Shown here: in pieces, positions 11,404-19,859 of the stretch | Layout: every line of letters starts with the position of its first letter | Numbering within the stretch: the stretch's first letter is position 1 | Source of the DNA: Pseudomonas sp. LRP2-20 | GTDB lineage: Bacteria; Pseudomonadota; Gammaproteobacteria; Pseudomonadales; Pseudomonadaceae | NCBI RefSeq assembly: GCF_024349685.1 | Contig: NZ_AP025944.1 | Location: 3,788,001 to 3,852,000, forward strand | Reading direction: 5' to 3' | Length of the DNA stretch: 64,000 nucleotides | Notes under the pieces: generated by a model | What the model was told of the DNA's origin: nothing | What the model saw: the letters and a program-made list of their open reading frames with translations, nothing else | Databases searched by the model: none | Position numbers and translations under genes: made by a program

Positions 11404-12009
11404 TCAGGCCGATGCCTGGCGGGTGAAATGTGACTGGGCGAGGCCAAGTTCAGGTGCGGGTGCGCGGGTCCAGATGCTGGGTGGTGACAAGCGGGACGCC
11501 ACAACCCGTGGCTGTTGCTCGTAATAGGTACCCCAGTTGATGGCAGGCTCCTTGACTCGCCCTCTGTCCGCATTCCCCAGGTCGTCGAGGTTGTCGACAA
11601 TTGGCAACAGCAGCTGGCGCACCTGTTCGGTCGCGGTCAGCACTACCAGGCCAAAGTTGCGCAGCGCCAACATGCTGATCACATTATTGAGCAAGTACTT
11701 GCCTGCCCCGCTGCCGCTTCGGAATGACGCAAAGGCACCGACTTCGGCGATGCGCCCGCGGTCCACGCCATAACGTTCATCCAGCCCTTCATCCAGGTAG
11801 TATTCGCTGAACAGCTTGCCGGAGTCGCCATAGCTGATACCGGCGCAGGCATAGCCCGGGGCCCCTCCGTTGGCATCTGTCAGGCAGACGAACAGATCGG
11901 GCTGCGGCTCTGGAGTGGCGTCATAGTGCTTCAGGTAATGCGCACGCACCGCCTCTTGCAGGCACCGGTAGCCGGGCCGCCCCTTATAGAAATTACGCAC
12001 GATGTACAT
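11404..12009 (-). CDS. Thermostable-hemolysin-family protein (T_hemolysin-like)
   Basis: This 201-residue protein resembles the thermostable delta-hemolysin family first named in Vibrio: MYIVRNFYKGRPGYR at the start, then YLDEGLDERY, RIAEVGAFASFRSGSGAGKYLLNNVISML and LRNFGLVVLTATEQVRQLL. The Gly-rich FRSGSGAGKYL after a beta strand recalls the acyl-CoA loop of GNAT or autoinducer-synthase folds, so an acyltransferase role is possible (inference). There is no signal peptide or membrane segment, which argues against a simple pore-forming toxin. GAGGAGGG precedes the ATG. It sits 12 bases after the AMP ligase, in the same operon. Confidence 0.7.
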   Translation of the reverse strand: MYIVRNFYKGRPGYRCLQEAVRAHYLKHYDATPEPQPDLFVCLTDANGGAPGYACAGISYGDSGKLFSEYYLDEGLDERYGVDRGRIAEVGAFASFRSGSGAGKYLLNNVISMLALRNFGLVVLTATEQVRQLLLPIVDNLDDLGNADRGRVKEPAINWGTYYEQQPRVVASRLSPPSIWTRAPAPELGLAQSHFTRQASA

Positions 12010-12021
12010 GGGGTTCCCTCC

Positions 12022-13503
12022 TCAGGCGTACATCTGATCAATGAAGCGAGCTTCGATCTCAGCACGTCGCGGGCGCCCGGTAACGGTGTAGAACTGCTCG
12101 CGGAACAGGGCGATATCTTCGATGACGTGAATCTGCCGAACCCTGGCAAAATCAGCGAGGCGATGCTCCAGACGTGCCATTTCGTCACGCACACACTCAG
12201 TGCCAGCGGTGCTGAGCACGATGGCGCAGGGCTCGTCCTTGCCCTCGCCCATGACGATCATGTCGTCCACCAGCGGGCTTTCCTTGTACACGTTCTCCAC
12301 CCACTCGGGCGAAATGTTGCGCGCCGTGGAGAGGATGATTACGTGCTTCTTGCGCCCGGTGATGTAGAGGAAGCCGTCGCGGAACTCGGCGATATCACCG
12401 GTATGCAAATAGCCGTCGGACAGATCGCAAGCAGTATCGTCAGCGTTGTAATACCCCGCGCACAAGGTTGGCGTGCGGACCAGCAGCTCGCCATCGACCA
12501 GCTTGGGCTCGATTCCGTCGAGGAGCTTGCCGGCAGAGCCGATTCGCCGCTCGGCGGGCGAGTTCAGCGAAATGATCGACGAGTTTTCGCTCAGACCATA
12601 GGCCTCGAACACCTGCACACCACGGGCCTCCAGTGCCTCCAGGACGATGACCGGGATCTTCGCGCCACCCGTGATGATATGCGGGCGCTGCGAACCGAAC
12701 AGTTGCTGCACCGAGCAGTGCTCCAGCAGCACGTTGGCCTCCTCCAGCAACTTGGGTGGCAAGTACAGGAAGTTCGGCTGGTTGGGGGCAATGAGTTCCA
12801 GGTACTGCGCAGCGTTGCCACTTGCCGCGCCGTATTCGGGCACGCCCTCGGGCATCAAGGACAGGGTGCCCCCCGACAGAATCGGGATGAACACGCCGAG
12901 CACCTGTTCGATCAACAAGCTCATGGGTACGATGGAGAAGTAGTGCAACGGTTGCTGTGGCAAGCGCTTCATCACGTTGTCCACCAACAGGCCGACCGCT
13001 TCGTCGCGAATCATCACCCCCTTGGGTTTCGAGGTGGTACCTGAGGTATGGATGATCGATACGATGCCGTCCGGCATCAATTCGTCTTCGTTGCGCCACT
13101 CATCGCCGATAGCCTGGGTCATCAGTTGGCCTGGAATGAAGCAAGGCTTGTCCGGCAGAATGCTGTGCAGGCGGCTAGCGGTTTTCTCATCGCTGACCAG
13201 TACCGCTGCAGCCTTGCCCAGCAGGCTGCCGATCTGATCATCGGAAAACTCGATTGGCACGGGCAACAGTACTGCACCGATTTTTTGAATCGCCAGTAAC
13301 GTGTAGACCCATTCGTAACAAGAGCGCATGGCGATACCGAATACCTTGCGTTCGCAGCGCCCCACACGGCCTTCAAGCGCATTCGCCAGGCGCACCACAT
13401 CACGCCGCAATTCGTGCAAGGTAATTTCACGCCCGCCCATTTCACGGATGACGACGCGGTCGGGCGTTCCTGCCAGGTAATCCTGCATTTTCTTGCTGAT
13501 CAT
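12022..13503 (-). CDS. AMP-forming acyl/aryl ligase (ANL superfamily), stand-alone
   Basis: A 493-residue adenylate-forming enzyme. Visible core motifs: A3 IIHTSGTTSKPKGVM at ~150-164, A5 AYGLSENSS, A7 GYLHTGDIAEF, and A8 ITGRKKHVIILSTARNISPE. It should activate a carboxylic acid as its AMP ester; the partner (CoA, carrier protein or amine) is unknown and no carrier-protein gene is nearby. The C-terminal YTVTGRPRRAEI has Arg477 where the A10 lysine normally lies, which may lower or alter adenylation. Its ATG overlaps the dioxygenase stop, so the two are translationally coupled. Confidence 0.85.
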   Translation of the reverse strand: MISKKMQDYLAGTPDRVVIREMGGREITLHELRRDVVRLANALEGRVGRCERKVFGIAMRSCYEWVYTLLAIQKIGAVLLPVPIEFSDDQIGSLLGKAAAVLVSDEKTASRLHSILPDKPCFIPGQLMTQAIGDEWRNEDELMPDGIVSIIHTSGTTSKPKGVMIRDEAVGLLVDNVMKRLPQQPLHYFSIVPMSLLIEQVLGVFIPILSGGTLSLMPEGVPEYGAASGNAAQYLELIAPNQPNFLYLPPKLLEEANVLLEHCSVQQLFGSQRPHIITGGAKIPVIVLEALEARGVQVFEAYGLSENSSIISLNSPAERRIGSAGKLLDGIEPKLVDGELLVRTPTLCAGYYNADDTACDLSDGYLHTGDIAEFRDGFLYITGRKKHVIILSTARNISPEWVENVYKESPLVDDMIVMGEGKDEPCAIVLSTAGTECVRDEMARLEHRLADFARVRQIHVIEDIALFREQFYTVTGRPRRAEIEARFIDQMYA

Positions 13504-14432
13504 TGGCCGGTACCCCCGATGCGATAGCTCTGAGCGCCGAAAATGCGACGCGAAGTATCGTCCAGCCGGCGGCGGCCGTGCATGACGCGCGTGTTATCGA
13601 TGACAATGATGTCGCCCTTCTGCCAGAAATGGCTGTAGGTATTGCGCTCCGTCACCTCCTTGATTTCATCCCATATTTCAAGCGAGATATCCTCCCCATC
13701 CGCCCACGTTATACGTGGCGGTTCGTAATTGACACTGGGGCCAAGCATCGAATTGCAGAACGCTTTGCGGCCGCTGAAGCAACTGGTTTCCACGGCTGAA
13801 ATAATCAGTTCCGAGGCGATGAGGTTTTGGTCGATGCGACGATAAGTTTGCCCGTCGACCTGCTCATTGACTTGCTGCAGATGCTCGTCCGTTATCGCCT
13901 CCAACGGCAATTGCAGTTCAATGCTCAGGAATCGTTTTACGTTTTGCCACGGAATACGCCGGCTGTATCGAATTTCGCGCTGCTCAAATAACTTTCGGGT
14001 TTTCGCCGACAAGTCGAACAGCACGCGTTGGCCATCACAGAGCGTAGTTTGCGATCCGACAGAAGCCGCTTCCAGGCAATAGAACCACTGCACGTCAGGA
14101 TTGAACGGCAGGTTTCCGTTTTCGCGGTGCAGCCCCATTTCATGCACGCCCGCCTCGATTTCCGCAGTATTCGACGTGGCCGCCTTGCGTGCAGGGTCAA
14201 AGGTGACGCGCGAAGAGTGTGCACTGACGAATTCATTAAAGTCAGTAAGACTATCTGCAAAGTTACGGTAAATGACCGCACCGCTATGGGCCAGGTCTTC
14301 GTACAGTCCTTCACCGCTGATCGAATCACAAACGCGGCTGTCACGATCGACAGCGATTACACATTCGAAACCGTAGCAAGGCGTCGGCTGCCGATAATAA
14401 GGAAGTACCAGGGGTTGCACGTGCGCCAGCAT
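13500..14432 (-). CDS. Fe(II)/2-oxoglutarate-dependent dioxygenase, TauD/TfdA family
   Basis: A 310-residue TauD-fold enzyme. Putative iron ligands are His102 and Glu104 in LHRENGN (HXE rather than the commoner HXD) and the distal His285 in NTRVMHGRRRLDD. Arg295 or Arg296 would bind 2-oxoglutarate. Such enzymes hydroxylate, desaturate or decarboxylate small molecules and are frequent in natural-product pathways. It is the first gene of the leftward unit with the ligase, hemolysin-family and exporter genes. GGAGG lies about nine bases upstream of the ATG. The substrate is unknown. Confidence 0.83.
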   Translation of the reverse strand: MLAHVQPLVLPYYRQPTPCYGFECVIAVDRDSRVCDSISGEGLYEDLAHSGAVIYRNFADSLTDFNEFVSAHSSRVTFDPARKAATSNTAEIEAGVHEMGLHRENGNLPFNPDVQWFYCLEAASVGSQTTLCDGQRVLFDLSAKTRKLFEQREIRYSRRIPWQNVKRFLSIELQLPLEAITDEHLQQVNEQVDGQTYRRIDQNLIASELIISAVETSCFSGRKAFCNSMLGPSVNYEPPRITWADGEDISLEIWDEIKEVTERNTYSHFWQKGDIIVIDNTRVMHGRRRLDDTSRRIFGAQSYRIGGTGQ

Positions 14433-14563
14433 GACTCATTCCTCCGTGAAGTGTGGGTTCAGGTAGAACGTCCGCTACCTGATGACTACACAGTAAGTGA
14501 AATGAGTACATGGCTGGTTTTAAGAAATCTAAATGCGTTGTAAAAAATTAAAAATCCGTTTCA

Positions 14564-15499
14564 TCAATCCGTCAGCAACGCCTCGGCGACTTGCTCGATC
14601 AACCCGCGCAAGCTGGAAAGATCTTTGCTGTCGCTGCGATCGCGCGCCCAGATCATGTCCAAGGTGAAGCTGGGAAAGCCAAGCGGCGGCTGGCAGACTT
14701 TCACTTGCGCGGGGATCCGCAACAGCGGTAACAACCGCGCAGGTAACGCAACGGTGGCAGGCACCGCGGCAACGATGTTCACGCAGGCCTGATAGCCGTT
14801 GGCGCGCACCAGCACATTGCGCGAGCGTCCCACTTTGTCTAACCAGCTGTCGACCATGTTCTTTTCCGAGATCCATGGCGTGGGGAATACATGGGGCGAG
14901 GCACAAAACTCATCCAGGCTCATTGCACCATCGTTCACCAGCGCGTCCAGGCTGGTCAGACATACGAAATCATCGTTGATCACCGCCTGCCATTGCAGTT
15001 CGGGGTGCATCTGGTGATAGCCCGGTCCAAAACCGATGGCAATATCAATTTCACCCGAAATCAGCCGGTCCACCGGGAGGTCACGGCTCAGGCGATCCAG
15101 ATGCAGCGACGTGTTGCCATGGGTGCGAGACAGCACCGCCAGGGCCTGAGGCAGGAATGACAGTTCAAAATATTCCGGGGCACAAAGTCTCCAGATCTTA
15201 CGCACGGCTTGCAGCGACACCGCGCTGTCGTCTTCTGCGCAGCGGTTGACGGACTCGACCACCACCCGCAGATAGGGAGCGATCTTCTCAGCCTTGGTGG
15301 TCGGCTGAAGCACACCCTGCGAAGAAGAAAACAACGTGTCGTCAAAACACCCGCGCAGGCGCTTGAGGCAATAGCTGACCGTGGGCTGGCTGACACTCAT
15401 CAGCTCGGCAGTGCGCTTGGCGCTACGCAGCTCCAGCAAGTTGAGAAACACCACGATGTCCTGCAGGTCCAATTGCTTGAGGTAGTTGCTGTGAAGCAT
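14564..15499 (-). CDS. LysR-family regulator of the biosynthetic cluster
   Basis: A 311-residue LTTR with its helix-turn-helix at residues ~20-60 (SAKRTAELMSVSQPTVSYCL) and a C-terminal effector domain. It begins LDLQDIVVFLNLLELRSA, similar to LeuO/NodD-like subgroups. Unusually, it is co-oriented with its presumed target: the dioxygenase operon begins 131 bases downstream. It follows the MarR gene by 25 bases, so MarR and LysR are probably co-transcribed. Confidence 0.87.
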   Translation of the reverse strand: MLHSNYLKQLDLQDIVVFLNLLELRSAKRTAELMSVSQPTVSYCLKRLRGCFDDTLFSSSQGVLQPTTKAEKIAPYLRVVVESVNRCAEDDSAVSLQAVRKIWRLCAPEYFELSFLPQALAVLSRTHGNTSLHLDRLSRDLPVDRLISGEIDIAIGFGPGYHQMHPELQWQAVINDDFVCLTSLDALVNDGAMSLDEFCASPHVFPTPWISEKNMVDSWLDKVGRSRNVLVRANGYQACVNIVAAVPATVALPARLLPLLRIPAQVKVCQPPLGFPSFTLDMIWARDRSDSKDLSSLRGLIEQVAEALLTD

Positions 15500-15524
15500 G
15501 GAAATTCCTCCTGAATATTCCAGT

Positions 15525-16031
15525 TCATTGAGTGGGAGCCCCCTCGCCGGGTAGATGCGCGAGCAACTGCTTCAGCAATTGTGCAAAAACTGCCCGCTGC
15601 TGTGCATCCAAAGGGGCCAACACCAACTCTTGAATCTCGGTATGTGTAAGGACGGCCCTCTCGATCAATGCCCTCCCCCCGGCGGTCAGTGCAACCTGAT
15701 AACTGCGCTTGTCGTGGCTGTCGGCAATACGCTCGACCATCCCGGCGCTTTCCAGCCGAGCCAGCCGGTTGGTCATGGCCCCCGAAGTGATGAGCAACGA
15801 ACGATACAGTTCAGTTGGCGTCAAGCGGTACGGCGCCCCTGCTCGACGCAGCGTTGCCAGCACATCGAACTCACCTTCCTTGAATCCGTACTGTGCCAAC
15901 GCTTCGGCACGCATGCGTTCCAGGTGTTTCTGAATGCGCACCATACGCCCGAATACCTCCATGGATGTGACATCCACTGAGGGCATCGCCTGTGCCCATT
16001 GTGCCACCACGAAATCCACATGGTCATTCAT
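15525..16031 (-). CDS. MarR-family transcriptional regulator
   Basis: A 168-residue winged-helix regulator: MERMRAEALAQYGFKEGEFDVLATLRRAG, then LTPTELYRSLLITSGAMTNRLARLESAGMVERI (recognition helix) and DKRSYQVALTAGGRALI (wing). This subgroup often senses phenolic or aromatic acids. GAGG is seven bases upstream of the ATG. It is divergent from an alpha/beta hydrolase and a CynX-type exporter, with two AACGTT-centred palindromes between them, so it probably represses both directions until a ligand appears. Confidence 0.88.
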   Translation of the reverse strand: MNDHVDFVVAQWAQAMPSVDVTSMEVFGRMVRIQKHLERMRAEALAQYGFKEGEFDVLATLRRAGAPYRLTPTELYRSLLITSGAMTNRLARLESAGMVERIADSHDKRSYQVALTAGGRALIERAVLTHTEIQELVLAPLDAQQRAVFAQLLKQLLAHLPGEGAPTQ

Positions 16032-16055
16032 CGCTTCCCTCGATCGTGCAAATTA

Positions 16056-16065
16056 TCAACGTTAA
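16056..16065. promoter_or_regulatory. Candidate MarR operator 1 (TCAACGTTAA)
   Basis: An imperfect palindrome around AACGTT, 25 bases upstream of the MarR start codon. It matches the second site at 16104-16115 in eight of ten core positions, suggesting autorepression. Binding is inferred. Confidence 0.5.
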
Positions 16066-16103
16066 CCCGTGCACATTCCTGAACCCCGACGCCTTTAAAC
16101 TAT

Positions 16104-16115
16104 CTTAACGTTAAG
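16104..16115. promoter_or_regulatory. Candidate MarR operator 2 (CTTAACGTTAAG)
   Basis: A perfect 12-bp palindrome in the divergent region, 41 bases upstream of the hydrolase ATG. Together with operator 1 it gives two sites about 48 bp centre to centre, typical for a MarR repressor controlling divergent promoters. Confidence 0.55.
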
Positions 16116-16156
16116 CTATCTTGACGGGCATGTGGCTGAAGGATCAGGAGATACAC

Positions 16157-16969
16157 ATGGCATTTTTCACACACGGACAGCATCGACATTACTATTACGA
16201 CGCAGGCGCCGGCAGCCCGGTTTTGCTATTGCACGGCCTCGGTAACAGCGGGCGGGCCTGGATACCTCAGGTCAGCGCGCTGCTTGGCCTCGGCCATCGC
16301 GTCATCGTATCCGACCTACTGGGCCACGGCGCGTCCAGTGAAACGCCCGAAGGTATCACAGCACATACCCAGGCACTGGAGATGCTGGCACTGCTCGATC
16401 ACTTGGGGCTCGACAGCACACACCTGATCGGCCTGTCACTGGGCGGGATGGTGGCACTCGAAATGGCCTGTCATGCTCCGCAAGCGGTGCAGAAACTGGT
16501 CGTCGCCGGTACGTTCGTCACCATGAACACTTCACATCGGCAGAGGATGCTCGATGACTGGGCCGCAGGCCTGCGGCAGACGGATGGATGCCTGAAGCGA
16601 TTCAAGTCAACCTGGCCGGCGTTGGTCGGTGCAGATTTCGCGGACTCTGCCCGCGGCCAGCGGCTCTACCAGGCTTGGCATGCCCAAGCCGCTCAATTGT
16701 CCGCGCAAGACCAGATCCGCTGGTGCAATGGCATGAAGCACTTCGACGTCAGCAACCAGTTGCCGCTTATCCAAGCCGCGACCCTGGTGCTCGCAGCCGA
16801 AGGAGACTCCATGAGCCCACGCTCGGAAGCCGAGGAAATCAGCCTCCGCATCGCTCACGCCCGACAGATAACCCTGGCGGGCGACGGCCATGTGTTCAAC
16901 ATCCCCCACGCCCATGCCTTCAACCTGGCGATAGGTGCCTTCCTGCAGGAGCAACCTCACGATGCGTAA
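16157..16969 (+). CDS. Alpha/beta-fold hydrolase
   Basis: A 270-residue hydrolase with the oxyanion region LLLHGLGNSGRAW, the nucleophile elbow LIGLSLGGMVALE (Ser in G-L-S-L-G), the acid loop LVLAAEGDSMSP and the final His in AGDGHVFNIPHA. These complete the Ser-Asp-His triad. It is most like 3-oxoadipate enol-lactonase or related esterases. AGGAG six bases before ATG 16157 rules out the upstream start at 16121. The next gene overlaps it by 8 bases, giving an operon with the exporter. Confidence 0.87.
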   Translation: MAFFTHGQHRHYYYDAGAGSPVLLLHGLGNSGRAWIPQVSALLGLGHRVIVSDLLGHGASSETPEGITAHTQALEMLALLDHLGLDSTHLIGLSLGGMVALEMACHAPQAVQKLVVAGTFVTMNTSHRQRMLDDWAAGLRQTDGCLKRFKSTWPALVGADFADSARGQRLYQAWHAQAAQLSAQDQIRWCNGMKHFDVSNQLPLIQAATLVLAAEGDSMSPRSEAEEISLRIAHARQITLAGDGHVFNIPHAHAFNLAIGAFLQEQPHDA

Positions 16970-18143
16970 CCTGCCAAACAAAGCGTGCGTCGGCTTGTTG
17001 GCCGTCCTGATCGGATTGAACCTGCGCCCCATCATGGCCGCCATCGGCCCATTGCTGGGAACACTGCAGCATGAACTGGGCCTGAGCAACGCAGAAGGCG
17101 GCCTGCTGACGACTCTGCCGGTCATGATGATGGGCCTGTTTGCGCTCTCCGGCCCATGGCTGCTGCGCCTTGCGGGTGAAGTCAACGGCGTGGCGCTGGG
17201 TATCTCGCTGATTGCCATGAGTTGCGCCGCGAGGGCCTATGTAACGTCGAGTTCGGCACTGATCGCCACAGCGGCTCTGGGAGGTGTCGGCATTGCAGTG
17301 ATCCAGGCATTGATGCCCGCGTTCATCAAGCGCAGTCACCCTGATAGCGGGGGTATGCTGATGGGGTTGTTCACCACGGGCATCATGGGCGGCGCAGCTC
17401 TGGCCGCCGCCTTTGCGGCCCCTGGCGCGGCCCTGATGGGTTGGCAGCTGACCTTGGGGGTGGCGGCTTTGCCGGCATTGCTCGGATTGCTCGCCTGGTT
17501 GTTCGCCGTCGGTCGCCACCCCGTTAGCCGCAGCGATGCCCGCTTGCCATACAGAAACGGGCGAGCCTGGTTGCTGCTGTTGTTCTTCGGTCTTGGTACC
17601 GGGGCCTATACGCTGGTGCTTGCCTGGCTTGCGCCGTTCTATGTCGAATTGGGCTGGACTGCCGCTGATGCCGGTTACCTGTTGGCAGCCCTTACTCTGA
17701 CGGAAGTCTTCGCCGGCCTGCTGGTTTCAGCCCTCATTCAACGCTACCCCGACCGAAGGCAGCCGCTGACGATGGTGATAATCCTGCTACTTGTGGGCTT
17801 GGCATGCTTGATGATCGCTCCGCTGCAGCTCGCGATAGCGGCCACTATATGCCTGGGGCTGGGCATCGGTGCACTTTTCCCGCTTTCGCTCATCGTCACC
17901 CTCGACCACGCCGACTCGCCAGCGCAAGCCGGTGCACTCCTGGCATTCGTACAAGGTGGTGGCTACCTGATTGCCGCCACCGTACCGCTGATGGCCGGTG
18001 TAGTGCGCGACCACCTCAGTTCCTTGCACTGGGCTTGGGCAATAATGGTCATTGGCACCTTGCTGCTACTGGGGCTGTCCGCCCTGCTGCGCCCAACAAC
18101 CAGGCATTCGCCAGAATGCGCCCCGCAGAGCATGAACCGGTAA
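16962..18143 (+). CDS. MFS transporter, CynX/NimT family
   Basis: A 393-residue, 12-helix transporter of the cyanate-porter family: LAVLIGLNLRPIMAAIGPLL at the start and LGLGIGALFPLSLIVTLDHA late in the protein. CynX-like proteins move small organic anions or export drugs. The ATG at 16962 lies inside the end of the hydrolase gene and has AGGAG ten bases upstream. A longer frame from 16935 lacks support. Under probable MarR control with the hydrolase, it forms the second exporter of this cluster. Confidence 0.86.
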   Translation: MRNLPNKACVGLLAVLIGLNLRPIMAAIGPLLGTLQHELGLSNAEGGLLTTLPVMMMGLFALSGPWLLRLAGEVNGVALGISLIAMSCAARAYVTSSSALIATAALGGVGIAVIQALMPAFIKRSHPDSGGMLMGLFTTGIMGGAALAAAFAAPGAALMGWQLTLGVAALPALLGLLAWLFAVGRHPVSRSDARLPYRNGRAWLLLLFFGLGTGAYTLVLAWLAPFYVELGWTAADAGYLLAALTLTEVFAGLLVSALIQRYPDRRQPLTMVIILLLVGLACLMIAPLQLAIAATICLGLGIGALFPLSLIVTLDHADSPAQAGALLAFVQGGGYLIAATVPLMAGVVRDHLSSLHWAWAIMVIGTLLLLGLSALLRPTTRHSPECAPQSMNR

Positions 18144-18163
18144 GTGCCAGTGGCCTCCTGCAG

Positions 18164-18709
18164 TCAGTCTGCCAACGGCCACTGCGCCAGCGGCCAGTAA
18201 CGGCCTTTGCGCGATTCGTACAGGGTGAAGTGCCTGGCGCTGAAATGGAAATCAGGTGCCACGGCCGCCTCCGGGGCCTGGCCGTGGAAGTCCCGTGACA
18301 AGGTGAGGTGCGGGCGGTAGTCACGGGCCTGTTCCTCGAACCCCAGCGGCAACAACGCCTGTTGCAGGCCATAGACCAACTGGCGCAAGGCAGCTGGCGT
18401 TTCCTGTGGTTCCAGCACCAACACATTGGCCCGCGGCCAGGTTTTCAGCTGATCCAGCAGCAAGCGCAACGGCGCGCCCGGCCGCGCCAGGTTGTCCACC
18501 GCCGCGCACACGGCAGGCACCTGGGCCGCATCCACATCACCCAGAAACAGCAAGGTCAGATGGAAGTTTTCGCTGGGCACCGGCTTGCCGCTGCGCAGGC
18601 CCAGACCGCGCCGCCACTGGCTTATCGCACGGCGTTGGGCGTCGCTGACGGGCAAGGCGAAAAACAGGCGTTTGAAGGGGGCGCCACTGGGGCGAATGTC
18701 CTGGACCAT
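18164..18709 (-). CDS. thpR: RNA 2',3'-cyclic phosphodiesterase (LigT/ThpR)
   Basis: A 181-residue 2H phosphoesterase with the two HXT catalytic motifs, FHLTLLFLGDV and RPHLTLSRDF. ThpR opens 2',3'-cyclic phosphates on RNA ends. The ATG at 18709 is preceded by GGAG at six bases and is preferred over the GTG at 18721. It converges with the CynX-type gene, with only 20 bases between the stops. Confidence 0.9.
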   Translation of the reverse strand: MVQDIRPSGAPFKRLFFALPVSDAQRRAISQWRRGLGLRSGKPVPSENFHLTLLFLGDVDAAQVPAVCAAVDNLARPGAPLRLLLDQLKTWPRANVLVLEPQETPAALRQLVYGLQQALLPLGFEEQARDYRPHLTLSRDFHGQAPEAAVAPDFHFSARHFTLYESRKGRYWPLAQWPLAD

Positions 18710-18867
18710 GGCGATCTCCACTGCACGAATCGTTTGCGCACACCATAGGCCATTACACCAAAGTCATCCGGCATTGGCGTAACAATATGTACAAACTCCC
18801 CCCATGATTGTTTATGCTGCCGGACTTATGCCATGGCGCATGGCCATTTTTCGACAAGTAACCGTCC

Positions 18868-19767
18868 ATGAAAATTGCACTCGTACTGATCTTCGTCCTC
18901 TCGATCGCCTATGTTCACCTGCGCGGTCGGGTACGCCACAAGCTGACCCGTCAGCTGGGCGACCACTCCAGCTTCCTGGCCCCGGTCAACAGCTTCCTGT
19001 ATCTGTTCTCCAAGCACCCGGCCAAGCCTTACCTGCCGGTGGAAGCCTTCCCCGAGCTGCAGCCGCTCAAGGATCACTGGCAGGAGATCCGCGCCGAAGC
19101 CCAGCAGCTGCTGCACGTGGGCGAAATCAAGAAGTCCGACAATTATGACGATGTCGGTTTCAATTCGTTCTTCAAGACCGGCTGGAAGCGCTTCTACCTG
19201 AAGTGGTACGGCGAAAGCCACCCGTCGGCCATGACCCTGTGCCCACGCACCACCGAGCTGCTGCAAGGCATCGGCACGGTCAAGGCGGCGATGTTCGCCA
19301 CCCTGCCACCGGGCGCCAAGCTGGTCCGTCACCGTGACCCGTATGCCGGCTCGTACCGCTTCCACCTTGGCCTGGACACGCCCAACGATGACGGCTGCTA
19401 CATCGATGTGGACGGCGAGAAATACTCCTGGCGCGATGGCGAGGGCGTGGTCTTCGACGAGACCTACATCCACTATGCAGCCAACACCACCGAGCACAAC
19501 CGCATCATCCTGTTCTGCGACATCGAGCGCCCGCTGAAGTACCGCTGGGCCACCGCGTTCAACCGCTGGTTCAGCCGTAACGTCATGGCCGCTGCCGCCG
19601 CGCCCAACGATGCCGGCGACAAGACCGGCGGCATCAACCGCCTGTTCACCCGCATCTACAAGATCCGCGAGCGTGGCAAGGCGCTGAAGAAGCGCAACCG
19701 CATGCGCTACTACCTGGAGAAGTGGCTGGTGGTCGCAGCCCTGGTGCTGGTGTTCGTCTACATCTGA
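18868..19767 (+). CDS. lpxO: Lipid A 2-hydroxylase (aspartyl/asparaginyl beta-hydroxylase family)
   Basis: A 299-residue Fe(II)/2-oxoglutarate dioxygenase with membrane-anchoring helices at both ends (IALVLIFVLSIAYV and WLVVAALVLVFVYI). Iron ligands are His155 and Asp157 in VRHRDPYAGSYRFH and the distal His202 in DETYIHYAANTTEHNR. LpxO adds a 2-hydroxyl group to secondary acyl chains of lipid A on the cytosolic face of the inner membrane, affecting antimicrobial-peptide resistance. The length and dual anchors fit LpxO well. Confidence 0.92.
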   Translation: MKIALVLIFVLSIAYVHLRGRVRHKLTRQLGDHSSFLAPVNSFLYLFSKHPAKPYLPVEAFPELQPLKDHWQEIRAEAQQLLHVGEIKKSDNYDDVGFNSFFKTGWKRFYLKWYGESHPSAMTLCPRTTELLQGIGTVKAAMFATLPPGAKLVRHRDPYAGSYRFHLGLDTPNDDGCYIDVDGEKYSWRDGEGVVFDETYIHYAANTTEHNRIILFCDIERPLKYRWATAFNRWFSRNVMAAAAAPNDAGDKTGGINRLFTRIYKIRERGKALKKRNRMRYYLEKWLVVAALVLVFVYI

Positions 19768-19775
19768 TGGCCCGC

Positions 19776-19810
19776 TTGCGCCTGTCACCGGCTGCCGGCG
19801 ACAGGCGCAA
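19776..19810 (+). terminator. Terminator hairpin after lpxO
   Basis: TTGCGCCTGTC and GACAGGCGCAA form an 11-bp perfect stem with a 13-base loop nine bases after the lpxO stop. It is followed by AATTCGACTAG rather than a pure T-run. Confidence 0.65.
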
Positions 19811-19859
19811 ATTCGACTAGCCTGAAAGCTCCTCCCGCAACCTCCCCAAGGTGAAGACG

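Noticed and set aside
11404..12009. Calling the hemolysin-family protein a secreted toxin
   Set aside because: It lacks a signal peptide and membrane segments, and its neighbours are biosynthetic; the family name alone does not support a toxin role.
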